Positions 1 through 11,718 are shown, counted from the first letter of the stretch. The stretch is DNA of 64,000 nt from Silene conica (GCA_029255685.2 CM055311.2:4326269-4390268); one strand, 5' to 3'. Notes: a model not told the origin generated them from the letters alone. Numbers and translations are program-made.

Positions 1-26
1 AGTTTAATTTTCAAACATCATCATCA

Positions 27-1042
27 ATGGCAACCAACGCTCCACCTCTCACTAACGTATCATGGCTTCGATCCTTTATGGATCGTTGCAAACTCGATAA
101 GCATGGTTCAAACTTTAAGGATTGGGATGCGCAATTACTTTTGGCCGCTCAAGGTGACGATAAGAGTCGTTACCTATCCGAAGCCGCTCCGACCGCTCGT
201 TCGTCGGTCCAAACTCGTGAGGCCTATGAAGCCTACATGAAAGAGTCCTCCGCTCTTAAAAATGTGCTCATCTTCTCCATGGAGCCGGATCTCCAAAGGA
301 GTATGATTAAGTTGACCACATCGTATGAGATATACACCAAGCTTGCGACCATGTTTTCGCAAACTCCAAGGGTGATTCAATATGAGGCGGCTTCCGCCTT
401 CTTTGACATTACTTTCAAGGAAGGGCAAAAGATAAGCCCTCATGTGCTCAAACTCGTTGAGCTCGCGGAGACTCTAAAAGCTCAAAATGTTGATGTTCCC
501 GACTCTCTAATTATTGACCGAGTTCTTCACTCGCTCAATAAGGTTAAGGCGTATGCTCAATTCCGGGTGAATTTCAATATGCGAAACCAAGAGACCACGT
601 TGGAAGAGTTGCATAAGATGCTAGTCCAAGCCGAAAGGGACATGGGACTTCATGAAAGTTCCACCAAGGATGTTTTGAACATCGAAAAGAAAGGGAAAAC
701 GAGCTTCAAGAGGAATGCCTTTAAAGGCAAGGGCAAGAAAACGTTCAAGCCCAAGGGGACCAAAGAAAAGACCTTTTCGAAAGGCGCTTCCACCTCGTCT
801 TCAAAAGAGCAAGACAAGTGCCATTATTGCACGAGGATCGGTCATTGGAAGAGAAATTGCCCCAAATACTTAAGCGATCTCAAAAATGGGAAGGCAACCG
901 CCGTAGGTAATAATTCTCGTTTAAATTCATGTCATTTATCAACTTATGTATAATGATACAAATATGTTGATATTTACCCTTTTTTAAATGTTTTAAAGGG
1001 GCGCCTCCTAATAATGATAAAGGCAAGGAGAAGGAAACTTGA
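27..1042 (+). CDS. Copia-type Gag (nucleocapsid precursor), probably with a 92-bp intron
   Basis: Gag packages element RNA into virus-like particles in the cytoplasm. The first open stretch (27-953) encodes about 300 residues with the helical UBN2-type gag domain in the first two thirds (residues ~15-205), then a Lys-rich linker (residues ~220-255) and a CCHC zinc knuckle, CHYCTRIGHWKRNC, near residue 268. Unspliced, it reads through to a stop at 951-953. A better end is given by splicing a GT-AG intron at 907-998: it has a T-rich 3' end and rejoins the frame to a 14-codon tail rich in Lys and Glu (stop 1040-1042), giving 307 residues. No frameshift or internal stop is present, so this is the best-preserved transposon gene in the window. 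Whether the intron is really used is inference. Confidence 0.8.
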
Positions 1043-3303
1043 AGTTCCTTACTTGGATGGCTATTGTAGCATCCAAATTGATCGAAGACTTGAAGAGCTA
1101 GCCTCTAATTTTCATATTGTCTTCTTTCATATTTTTGCATTTTATTAGAACAATTTATTTTCTTGTAAGACAAGGATTAAAATCCTAAGACAATGGTTGT
1201 AATTTTGGATATTGGTGACTTGGTTTTCAACCCGAGTCACTACTTTTGTTCTTAATCAATGTTTTGATTTCTCAAATAAATCGCATACCTTGTTTAAACA
1301 TGAATAATAGTGATTTTATCACGAAACAAACTATTGATACGATCAATATAATATAATCAAAGAGTTGATCAAAACGGAGAACTACACCCCATGAGATAAA
1401 TTCAATCAAAATGAGACTATATCAGTTCATTATAAGATTTTCATTTTAAGTGAAAATGAGAATGTATTCATCACACCTATCAAACTTCAAACATTCAGAT
1501 ACATTGGTTAATCGAAATAGCTATCCTTAAACGAATAAAGGTTATTGTTAGAAGGATAGAGTGGGAGAAAATATTTCGCTCGCAAACCAATGATGAAAAC
1601 AAAGGAAGGATCTTAGAGAAGATTCTTACTTGGGAGTCTTAAGAAGAGCCCTAAATGATTTGAAGAAACTACGAGAGGACACTGAAGAAACTACGGGAGG
1701 ACACTCGAAGAAAGGTACTTTGTGTTCATTGTTTCATAGAGAGGAAACTTGAAACCCCGTATGAAATCAGTAGGAAAAAGGTTCCTTAACAAATGATTTT
1801 TCTAAGTTTATAAGATAAAAGACAAGAAATCATCTCAATCCTCTCAAAGTAGTTATAAAGAAATTATCATGTCATTTTCGTCTCGAGGAAACAAAGACAA
1901 TATAAGAAGGTAATGATTGATTGAATGGAAACAGATCACTATAGGGATAGTGATTGTGATAATGATTCAAGTAATAGTTTAACATGCGAGAAATGAAAGG
2001 TTCATTTAAGATACCGAGAGATATTGATTTTAGTGGGAGCGATTTTCATTAAGAGAATTAAGCCTACCATTTAGAGAGAATGGGTGATTCTTTAAGGTGT
2101 AAAGAATAAGAGGTTTTCAATTCTAGATGATCAAATAATTTATATCATAAGATGATGGAGCTTACGGGAAGGTTTATTATATGGATAATAAAAGGTCGCC
2201 CACTAGAAGTTAGAATGGATGGATACTTTATTCATAATGATGAATGAAACCATAAATAGCCAAGATGAGTGAAAATTATTAGAATGATGAAATCATAAAT
2301 AGACTACAATAAAGTTTTCAGTACATAAGTGACTGTATATCGATACATCACAAGTTATAAGATAACAGTGGGAGCTTTCCTCCGAAAAGGAAACTCAAAA
2401 TCTAGAAAGAGTTCTAGATATGTACTCAAATAGAATCATATTATACGGGATAATATGAGAATGAAGGAGACCAAGATTTGTAAGTTTTGCAATCATGAAT
2501 AAAAGGTTTATTTGCAAAACACTAATACAAATAGATGATTGTACATCAAAAAGCAATGTAATAGTGTTGACTATTGTTGCATGACAACATCATTTGAGTT
2601 ATGATTAACTCAAAATGAAAGATACTTTGTCAGAATCCAAATGGGTTGTATGAGACAATATTGAACCCCATAAGTGAACTGGATTGACTTAGTATGGCCC
2701 CTAGCCGCTTACATGAGGTGACATCTCGAAGCGACTAGAGTGTGAGGCGATTGATGGCAAGTTCAAATGCCATAAAGTCATATGTGATGACTAGTCGATC
2801 ACATAGGCAGACTGTAAGAGACACTCTGTCGGGCAATGTGACCGCTTATAGAGTTCTGGAGATTTTATAGCCGGGTCGTGGCGAGAGCTGCTATAGTATT
2901 CTTGTGAGTCAATTCTTAGACTAAAGACTACTCTCCCAAGATGGTACAGTTTAGGCATAACTTTGATCCATTCTCTACGACTTTTCGTAACTGGAGTCAA
3001 ATGGGATTGTTTTGGGTTGTGACTAGTTGAAGGAAGTAGTACGATAGAAATTGTCCACCCCTTGTCAGGGTTGTTCAAATCTCAGGGCCACTCGAGGAGA
3101 AGTTAACTGGAAATGCGTGGCCACGCTCGGAAGGTATCTATGGTAGATAATTCCGGTCAGACGGGTATTCTCTAGATCGAGGAAACCACTCATGATATGA
3201 TCAAATGCAAGTACGACCTCAGAGAGACATCTTGCATTGAGTGGGAGATTGTAATAGGACAAGAGAATTGGTGACGCACACTTGTCGAGGACAAGTGGGA
3301 GAT
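1043..3303 (+). other. Non-coding internal region of the TR-GAG-like element, ending in a polypurine tract
   Basis: No pol domain is recognisable in any frame. The start looks like a gag 3' UTR (AT-rich, T runs at 1100-1180). The 3' end carries two copies of AGTGGGAGATTGT, at about 3240 and 3294; the second directly precedes the LTR and is the functional polypurine tract candidate. Short open frames on the minus strand at 2791-3396 have no recognisable domains and I do not call them genes. Confidence 0.55.
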
Positions 3304-4454
3304 TGTTGGGAAGTGTGTCCTCAACAATAGTGCGATCACGTAATTAAATCTCATAACGAGAATGCGCAAGGGATGATACGATTTTATATTAGTCAACTGA
3401 CCAACATTAATCGGTAATGATTGGCTAGCTAGAGTTTGACATTACTGTCGTATGACGGTGATGGTCAGTTGATACGATTTGATCATATTCCTTAAACTCG
3501 TATATCGAGAAATTAGAGGTTAAATCTTAATGTAAGATTTATGTTTAAAATTGAAATGTGTCAATTGTTAAACAGTAAACGATATTTTATTATATCGAAA
3601 TTAGAATGAATTGGGTTATAATTAATACAAAGGTTGTAAATTGTATTGACGATAATTATAAATAATCATTTTACAATTGTAATTTCGAATTACTTGTCAA
3701 TTAATAAATAGGATTTATTTAATCATAATATTTATACGATAAATATTTATATATCTATGTTTAAGATAAGATAATTATATTGTATTGCCATTGTGACATA
3801 TTAGATGTCACATTTTATACAAATTATACAATTGACAAAATTGTAAAATTAAGTCCATTTTATGGACTAAGTAGCCGGTTTTGGTGAAGGTGGGTGTGAG
3901 GTGTTTTAATTGTTAAATACACCCTTAATCATTATGTTTAATGTGTTGCCTAGAGAACACCCACTACTAAGCCAACCTACATGCCTTGAGAAGAGAACAT
4001 GTTCCCCATTGAGGCTCCCTAAGGCCGGCTCCCCTTTCCCCATGAGCATGCTTAAGATAATTTGATTATCTTAATTAATAACATGCTTAATATATATATG
4101 TAAGACATATCATACTCATTCTATTCTTCTTCTTCTCCTTTTGGCCGAAAAACTTGACTAAGTAAGAAGAATTTTACAACCTCTAAATTAATATTATGAG
4201 ATAATAAAATCATACTATTTGTAGTATTCAAACAACATTCTAATAAGAGAGATTAGAATAAGTTTAAGGAAATCCGGTTGTTGATCTAGCATACTCGAGA
4301 TCGGATTATTGAGGGGTTGTCTTGGTGCATCCAAAGGAGGTATTCTATTTTGGGTACTCGGAGGATCATCCTTGCTAAACATTTGGACCGTGTGTAAGGG
4401 TTCAAATACTCTCCTTATTTCCGCTTTATTAGCATGCATAAGATCGTTTTAACA
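3304..4454 (+). repeat. 3' LTR of the TR-GAG-like copia element
   Basis: Starts TGTTGGGAAGTGTGTCC directly after a polypurine tract, a start typical of plant copia LTRs. Length about 1.15 kb if it ends at TTTTAACA (4454). The matching 5' LTR is outside the window, so the right boundary rests only on the CA end and the change of sequence character. Confidence 0.6.
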
Positions 4455-4754
4455 TGTAAATTAATATGTTAATCACAAGGTTAGTTTAGTATGACTAAAA
4501 TTAGTTTATGAGCAACTATATAACCTATCACTACAAACTTAAGACGATATAAATATTTTCGGACTATGAAATTAAATTGCTAAGACGTAAATTACGCAAT
4601 TAAATAAAATCTTATTTAAATCCTTTTAAATATTCTCACATAAATTAATCAGTTATTTAAATGAAATACCAAGAATTACGAAATATAAATTATTTCTCGA
4701 ACTTGAACTTAAAATCTTTAAAATTCCAGGTCCCAAAATATTGGGATGTTACAG
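4455..4754 (-). repeat. Gypsy-type LTR fragment, antisense
   Basis: On the minus strand it starts TGTAACATCCCAATATTTTG at 4754, the same kind of start as the gypsy LTR at 63183 (TGTAACATCCCG). Its distal part is cut off by the copia element on the left. It interrupts the LINE reverse transcriptase at 4755, so it is younger than the LINE and older than the copia element. Confidence 0.55.
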
Positions 4755-6474
4755 TAAGATTATTTCTAGTATATCCCTTGAGCAGACTATGGGTGAGCAA
4801 AACATTTTCAAACAGGTTCCTGTTCTGCACAAATGCAGCTTGCTCCTGACCTACTAGTTTGGGCATTATGTTCCTCAATTTGTTGGCTAGAATTTTTGTT
4901 ATGGTCTTGTATATGACTGAACAGCAGGAGATTGGCCTGAAGTCTTTAACAGTGTGGGGGTAGCAGTTTTTGGAATTAAGGTCACCAAGGTAACATTGGC
5001 CTGCTTGGGCAGAAATCCAGTGGCAAAAAATTCATCTATTGCTGCACAGAAGTTGTCATCCACAATGTTCCAGGCTGCTTTGAAGAAGCCTGCTGAAAAC
5101 CCATCAATGCCCGGGCTTTTATTAAAGTCAATTGCAAAAAGTGCGTGTTTGATTTCAAGTCTGGTTATCTGCTGAGTTAATCCTTCATGATCCTCATTAT
5201 CAACTAATAAGGCTCCTTGAGAGGTTACATCAGAAGGTAAATGAAGAACAGGAGTGCTAGTACCAAATTGGTGGGTATAGTAATCCACAAAGGCTTCACC
5301 TACTCCATTGAGCCCAGTATAAGTAATGCCATCCTTTCCTATGATCTCTCCAATTTGTTGTTTTTGTTGCCTAGCCTTTATGTTGTTGAAAAAATATTTG
5401 GAACTTGTATCAGAATGAGTCAAATGATGAAGCTTTGCTCTCTGGATCAATATTTGCATTTCAACCTCCTTGAGTTCAGCAAATTGTTTGGCTGCAAGAG
5501 ACTCCTGTGCAATATACTCCTGGGAAGTGGGATCAGTCTGAAGATTCCTGAAACAAATAGATAGAGCATCTCTTTTTTCCCCGACCCTCTCACTGATATT
5601 GGAAAAATGGTGAAGATGTAGAGTTTTGAGCATCTTTTTTGTCTCCTTCAGTTTGGCCATGAGCCTAAACATTTTTTTGCCAATGCAACTCTTGGTCCAG
5701 GCTTGTTCCACAATGGATAGAAACTGGGGGTGTTTTGTCCAGCAATTTAGGAACTTGAATTGTTTAGGGGAAAGAGGAGCATCATGGAAATTGAGGATTG
5801 CAGGGCAATTATCAGAAATCCCAGGAGCTGGGAAATGACCTGTGGTTTGAAGGAATGAATATATCCATTGACTGTTGATGAGAATTATGTCCAGTTTAGA
5901 AGATACACAAATAACATCTTGTTTGTTGTACCAGGTAAATTCATTACCTGTCCCTCCCATGTCATCCATATCACAGTCTAGGATACAAATATTAAAGTCC
6001 ATCATTTCAGAAAGGACTGCAGGAGTACTACTTATCTTTTCATCTGGCTTGCGGACAACATTGAAGTTACCCATGAGGACCCATTCGTTTACTTGATGTG
6101 AGAAATTACGTAAGGAGTCCCACAATAGTTTCCTTTGAGCAGCATCATTGATGCCATACACTATAGAGAGGGAGAAATGTATACCTGTCAGATGATTTTT
6201 AACATGACAATGGACTATGTTCCTCCAGTATATCCACTTTGACTCTACTAGGGTCCCAAAGGATCCAGATTCTGCCATTGTAATGGGCAGAATAATTGCC
6301 AAAAATGTTGTCACCTCTAAATGATTTCTTCACAATTCTGGTGACTTTTGTATGCTTTACTCTTGTTTCCAGTAAGCTCAATATATCCAGCTTATTCTTA
6401 TGCATAAAGTATTGTACCTCACTATGTTTAGTAGGCTTATTAAAGCCTCTAATGTTCCATGTAGAGAAAATCAT
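4755..6474 (-). pseudogene. LINE ORF2: APE-type endonuclease plus N-terminal part of reverse transcriptase
   Basis: ORF2 nicks target DNA and primes reverse transcription there. From 6474 the product begins with an endonuclease motif WNIRGFN, followed by LLETRVK with the catalytic Glu; a frameshift near 6210-6310 moves to the frame that continues to 4899. Expected GDFN is GNFN (catalytic Asp lost), the SDH motif is SDN (catalytic His lost) and the S-LDR motif is SKLDI, so the endonuclease should be dead. The RT start is recognisable by NKSPGIDGF and LIPK-type blocks at about 5150-4950. Another frameshift lies near 4900, and the frame ends in LLKGYTR at the LTR junction (4755). Clearly non-functional. 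Confidence 0.88.
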
Positions 6475-6518
6475 GATGGAGGGTTAAGAGAGGTAACCTT
6501 AGACCCACTATCATGATA

Positions 6519-8272
6519 TTATAATAGAGTATCCAGCACTGCCATCAATGCTGCATCTTCTCCTTGTTCAGTATCCAAGAATTGAAAGGAGTTGCTTAGA
6601 TTCAATTTGGGACACTCTTTTGACCAAACTGCAGACCCTCTCTTCAAGGCTATTTGAGTGTCATGAAGTTGGTCCTTCTTGCTGCATTCTTGATGCCTTA
6701 CAGTACCAGTAGGGGTAGTTTCAACCTCAACAGCCCAGGTATGAATACTTTGCCTAATTCGTTCTGAATAAGTAAACTGAGTGGCTGGGGAAGAGTTCGT
6801 ACCCACTGGCACTGATGTACCACCTAGCAAGCAAGGGGGGCTTGAAATCCACTACTGTGATGTCCAATACTGGCTGCATATTGACTTTCCTGGTGCACAG
6901 GCTGACCAGAGCTTCCTACCTTTCCTGACCTATTTACTGATGCTCTCTTCAAGGCTATTTGAGCATCAGGTAAATGGTTCTTCTTACTGCATTCTTGATG
7001 CCTTACAACATCAGTAGAGGGAAGCTCAGCATCAGTGATACATTCTACCTCACCTAGCACTTGGCATTCTGAGTGAGCAGTCTGTATAGCTGAATCTGAA
7101 GCTCCAACAACTGATACTGATGTACCACCTAGCATGTAAGGTTGATCATCTGATTTCTCTCCAAAACTGAGTGGTTGCACAGGTATTCCATTCTCAGGTT
7201 TGCTTGTATCTTTATTTTTTTTACATTTCAGACTTTGGTGACCCATTTTCCCGCAAGTATAACAGTAATGGGGTATCCACTCATATTCAAATGTTGGACT
7301 GATGTACCATAAGGTGTATTCAGCAGGATTTCTAGAGGCAGGTTGGAGGATATGTCTATTTCAATGAGAACTTTTCCAAAGGAGAGCTTGGCTTTCAGAG
7401 TAGTAGGGACATATGCAAATAATGGCTTCCCTATTTTACTAGAGAGCTTACTCAGAATTGTTGTTGTCCACAAATAAGGATCCAGGTCATGAAAAAGTAC
7501 CCAAACTGGGACTAAGGAGACTTTCTCCATTTTAAAATAGAATTTAGGGTGCCATTGCTTAAGGATAAGTGAATGTGAGCCCACCTTCCATGGTCCATTT
7601 TTTAGCACATCATTCATCTCATCAGCAGAATCAAATCGAAAGCTAAAACCAGCCTTTCTTAAAATATTGGATCACTGGTTTAGCAATTTGTCCTCAATTC
7701 TTTGCAGCCAATTCAGTTATTTGTTTCAAAGTAGGTTTGGATCCCAATACATGTCCTATTAGTGTGTATTCCCATAATTTCAGTTCTTCCCCAATGTCAC
7801 TAATGTCAATATCTACTTCCTCTGAATTGACACTAGCTTCATGTAAAAACAGGCTCATACTCTCAGCTGACTTAGGTTTGACTATGTCAAACCAATTAGG
7901 CTTGCTTCTAACAACATTAGGCAAGCTAACAGGCACAGAAGCAGGTATATCAGGAATTGCAGGAAATTCCTCTGAATTAGTAACAGAATCAGGAATCTGA
8001 GTATTGTCTGAGGTTGTATTGGATTTAGCGACAGTATTAATTCCACTAATCGAAGAGTTAGTAGTTGATTTAGCAATCTTGGATGAGAAATTCACAGCAT
8101 TATTGATAAGATCATTAAGCAAACTAGGTTGCCTTGGTGAAGAAGTCTGGTTTTCCAATATGAGTGGTAATTCAGAAGTAATAAGTACATAATTCATACC
8201 AGAAGATTTGGAAGAAGATGGAGTAAAGTGTACTTGCTTGATTTTGGCAGGGCGGCCCCGTCCACGGGCCAT
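6519..8272 (-). pseudogene. LINE ORF1: DUF4283 RNA-binding protein with CCHC knuckle
   Basis: Plant L1 ORF1 proteins bind element RNA. The start MARGRGRPAKIK (8272) is basic. The frame breaks near 7690 and continues in another frame through a DUF4283-like segment (7617-7260, with GPWKVGSHSLILKQW). After a further shift comes the zinc knuckle CYTCGKMGHQSLKC at 7250-7215 (CX2CX4HX4C). The tail (7200-6519) holds two tandem, diverged copies of a segment with MLGGTSV and VRHQECSKK. At least two frameshifts; not functional as one protein. Confidence 0.82.
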
Positions 8273-8590
8273 AAAAGAGGAAGAAGGAGTCAGTGATCAC
8301 GAAAATGGCGGCAATGATCCAATGAATTTCAGAGAGTTTGTTTTAGAGAGAGAAAGTTCATCTCTCTAGTTAATGGTTAATCATTCCCACTTCTAATTAT
8401 AATCTAAAACCTTAAAAACTTTAAATAAGTATAGTTTATAATAACCCCTAATTTTTTGGATGTGGGATGTAATACCACTCTTAATTATAATTTAAAATTT
8501 TAAAAAATATTCAAATTCTAAAATCTTTTTGGTGTGGGATTTATAGTCACTCCTAATTATAGTTTAAAAATTATTCTAATTCTAAAATTC

Positions 8591-8640
8591 TTTTATATTC
8601 TATCTTCTTTCTCTATTCCCCTAACTTTTCGATGTGGGAT
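8591..8640 (-). promoter_or_regulatory. USE plus TATA promoter-like module 1
   Basis: On the minus strand the motif ATCCCACATCG (8640-8630) matches the plant snRNA upstream sequence element RTCCCACATCG exactly. It is followed after 32 bp by TATAAAA (8597-8591). In plant U-snRNA genes this pair with about this spacing is the RNA polymerase II-type promoter. No snRNA-like sequence follows. Confidence 0.4.
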
Positions 8641-9186
8641 ATATTGTTACATCTCTAATTAAAAAAAGTAAAAATAAAATAAGTGTTTTAAAAACCTTGA
8701 AAAAATTGAATAAGCAATAGAAAATAACTCCTAAATTTTTGATGTGGAATTAATTGTCACTCATACTTATAATTTAAAAAAAACATTTAAATTCTAAAAC
8801 TGTTTTATACCCTATTTTTTTATTCCCCTAACTTTTCGATGTGAGATAGATATTACTACTTCTAATTAATTTTTTTTAAAAAAATAAGTGTTTTAAAAAA
8901 GTATATTCCATGCGTAAAATTGTGTTCTATTTTTTTTCTTTATTCCACTACTTTTTGAAGCGGGATATATTCCTAATTCTAATTAAAGTCTAAAACCTTA
9001 CAAAATTTAATTAAGTAGTTTATAATTTAAATAAGTAGTTTATATATAATAGCCCATAATTTTTTGATGTGGGATGTAATATCACCCCTAATTATAATTG
9101 TAAAAATATTCAAATTTTTTTTTTTTTATGTAGGATTTATAGTCACTCCTGATTATAATTTAAAAATCATTCAAATTCTAATATTG

Positions 9187-9235
9187 TTTTATACCCATTT
9201 TCTTTCTCCATTCATCTAACTTTTCGATGTGGGAT
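9187..9235 (-). promoter_or_regulatory. USE plus TATA promoter-like module 2
   Basis: ATCCCACATCG at 9235-9225 and TATAAAA at 9193-9187 on the minus strand, 31 bp apart. Same arrangement as module 1; part of the tandem array. Confidence 0.4.
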
Positions 9236-9576
9236 AGATATTACTGCTTCTAATTAAATTTTTTTTAAAAAAATAAGTCTTTTAAAAAAGTATATTTCAT
9301 ACAAAAAATTGTGTTTTATTTTTTTTCTTTATTCCCCTAACTTTTTGATGCGGGATATATTCCTACTTCTATTTAAAGTCTAAACCCTTACAAAATTTAA
9401 TTAAGTAGCTTATAATTTAAATAAGTAGTTTATAATAGCCCATAATTTTTTGATGTGGGATGTAATGTCACCCCTAATTATAATTGTAAAAATATTCAAA
9501 TTATATAATTTTTTTTGATGTAGGATTTATAGTCACTCCTGATTATAATTTAAAAATCATTCAAATTCTAATATTG

Positions 9577-9625
9577 TTTTATACCCATTTTCTTTCTCCA
9601 ATCATCTAACTTTTCGATGTGGGAT
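9577..9625 (-). promoter_or_regulatory. USE plus TATA promoter-like module 3
   Basis: ATCCCACATCG at 9625-9615 and TATAAAA at 9583-9577 on the minus strand, 31 bp apart; the copy one higher-order unit (about 390 bp) after module 2. Confidence 0.4.
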
Positions 9626-10690
9626 AGATATTACAGCTTCTAATTATTTTTTTTTAAAAAAATAAGTGTTTTAAAAAAGTATATTTCATACGTAAAATTG
9701 TGTTCTATTTTTTTTCTTTTTTCCCCTAACTTTTTGATGTGGGATATATTTCTACTTCTAATTAAAGTCTAAAACCTTACAAAATTTAATTAAGTAGTTT
9801 ATAATTTAAATAAGTAGTTTATAATAGCCCATAATTTTTTGATATGAGATGTAATGTCACCCCATTAAAAATATTCAAATTTTATAATTTTTTTTGATGT
9901 AGGATTTATAGTCACTCCTGATTATAATTTAAAAATCATTCAAATTCTATTATTGTTTTATACCCATTTTCTTTCTCCATTCATCTAACTTTTCGATGTG
10001 GAATAAATATTACTGCTACTAATTAATTTTTTTTTAAAAAAAAATAAGTGTTCTAAAAAAGTATATTCCATACGTAAAATTGTGTTCTATTCTTTTTTCT
10101 TTATTCTCCTAACTTTTCTGGGATATATATTATTACGTCTCTAATTAAAATAAAAAAAATTAAACAAGTGTTTTAAAAACCTTGAATAAATTAAATAAGT
10201 AATTGAAAATAACTCCTAATTTTTCGACGTGGGATAGATATTACTACTTCTAATTAATTTTTTTTTTTAAAAAAATAAGTGTTTTAAAAAAGTATATTCC
10301 ATACGTTAATTAACATTCTATTTTTTTTTTCTTTATTCCCCTAATTTTTTGATGTGGGATATATTCCTACTTCTAATTAAAGTCTAAAACCTTACAAAAT
10401 TTAATTAAGTAGTTTATAATTTAAATAAGTAGTTATAATAGTCCATAATTGTTTGATGTACGATGTAATGTCACCCCTAATTATAATTTAAAAAATATTC
10501 AAATTATATAATTTTTTTGATGTAGGATTTATAGCCACTCTTGATTATAATTTAAAAATCATTCAAATTCTAATATTGTTTTATACCCTATTGTCTTTCT
10601 CCATTCATCTAACTTTTTGATGTGGGATATATTGCTACTTATAATTTAAATAAAACAAAAAGTTTAAAAATCATTCCAATTCTAATATTG

Positions 10691-10740
10691 TTTTATACCC
10701 TATTTTCTTTCTCTATTCATCTAACTTTTCGATGTGGGAT
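10691..10740 (-). promoter_or_regulatory. USE plus TATA promoter-like module 4
   Basis: ATCCCACATCG at 10740-10730 and TATAAAA at 10697-10691 on the minus strand, 32 bp apart. Several other copies in the array have one or two changes in the USE-like core (for example near 8833, 9988 and 10225). Confidence 0.4.
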
Positions 10741-10829
10741 ATATTGCTACTTATAATCTAAATAAAACAAAAAATTAAATAAGTGTTTTTGAAAAGTTGG
10801 AGACTACCACGTCGCTCGAAAAAAAACCT

Positions 10830-11718
10830 CAAATATATATTTATATTGATTTGTTTACGTAATTATATAGTTAGTAATTATGCGCATGATATTTGTTAGG
10901 TGTTGATTATATGAAGAATGTTTCTAATTGGATATTAACTGCGTAATGGGTTGCTAATTCAGGTAGGATACACTGCCTACTACTGTTATATGTTATGAAT
11001 GGATACTGAGTGTATGATAAGAAAGTTGAGCATGAATGATATGAGGATGATATTGGTTATGATGAGTTATTATTACTATTGCATTCATAAGTATGATTAT
11101 TATTATTGTTGCATTCATAAGCATGGCATAAGCATTGGATACTGTTTCGAGATGATGTATGGGCCCAGGCTAGTTCTGCAGGACTAGACCTGGTGACGTC
11201 AGCTGTTATGCTGGTGTTCGAGGACGGTCGATTATATTCTGTCGGGAGGTTCGGTACGGGTGGGAGTTACAGGTTGAGATTGAGATTGAAATTGAGCTCA
11301 GGCATATCATGGCATTTGCATATCATCATTTGTTGCATTATGATTTTATGTTATCCTACTCAACCGCGAGGTTGACAGTGTATTCGTGTGACACCTACGA
11401 TGATCTGGAATGGGGAGTAGATCCTACAAGTCAGAGACAGATGGATTACGAGCTTGGGCATGGAGAGAGACATGGCTTGGACCTACTTAGCTTTAGATCA
11501 CTTAGTCTCACTTGTAGTTATTTCAATTGTAGTAACTTTATTTTGTTTTAAGTTTTGGTTTTGGACTATGGGTTGTATCAGCTTTGACACTATTTCTTAA
11601 TAACTTAAAGTATTGTGTTTCTTTCTCTTTGAGTATCTACTACCCTTGATTACCCGGGATGGTAACAGCCTTATTTGCTTGGGAAGTCCTAGTACAGGCC
11701 CCTAGGTAAATGGGAGTG
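10830..11718 (+). repeat. 3' part of a gypsy/LARD-type LTR, interrupted by CACTA-1
   Basis: Shares with the LTRs of LARD-1 and LARD-2 the hairpin TCAACC-GCGA-GGTTGA (11360-11375), the following GTGTATTCGTGTGACACC and the GGGATGGTAACAGC block near 11660. Its last bases, TTACA, are found on the other side of the CACTA insertion (26764-26768), so the LTR originally ended GGGAGTGTTACA. The start is not defined; it may include the tandem array to the left. Open frames at 10999-11551 are chance frames inside the LTR. Confidence 0.7.

Larger units (their letters stand above)
1..4454 (+). mobile_element. Non-autonomous copia element with gag only (TR-GAG-like); 5' LTR outside window
   Basis: The window opens just inside a Ty1/copia-type element. 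A gag gene (27-1042) is followed by about 2.25 kb in which I recognise no protease, integrase, reverse transcriptase or RNase H, then a purine-rich tract and a 3' LTR starting TGTTGGGAAGTGTG at 3304. Terminal-repeat elements carrying only gag (TR-GAGs) are known in plants; this layout fits them. The 5' LTR and primer site must lie just upstream of position 1. The LTR end at 4454 (TTTTAACA) is my best guess. It appears to have inserted into an older gypsy LTR whose remnant follows. Confidence 0.75.
4755..8370 (-). mobile_element. L1-type LINE, 3' half missing, decayed
   Basis: A plant L1-like non-LTR retrotransposon on the minus strand: 5' UTR around 8370-8273, ORF1 (8272-6519), a short spacer of about 45 bp, then ORF2 (from 6474) with endonuclease and the start of reverse transcriptase. 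The sequence stops at 4755 inside the reverse transcriptase, where a gypsy LTR is inserted. The rest of the RT, RNase H and 3' tail are not found further left, where the copia element lies. Confidence 0.85.
8380..10800. repeat. Higher-order tandem array, about 390-bp unit made of four related subunits
   Basis: AT-rich array with no genes. Each subunit (about 60-120 bp) carries a core like GATGTGGGAT. Four subunit types follow each other in order, so that cores recur at about 9225, 9615 and 9990 (type A), 9341, 9730 and 10340 (type B), 9062, 9448, 9838 and 10452 (type C) and 9127, 9518, 9897 and 10520 (type D). The order is most regular between 8950 and 10100; extra type A copies lie at both ends. 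It could be the upstream half of the LTR that ends at 11718, or an independent satellite-like repeat. Confidence 0.75.

Noticed and set aside
174-443. Minus-strand frame opposite gag
   Set aside because: Shadow of the gag coding frame.
8380-10800. U-snRNA genes downstream of the USE/TATA modules
   Set aside because: The sequence after the TATA motifs is AT-rich repeat with no match to conserved snRNA starts or Sm sites that I can recognise.
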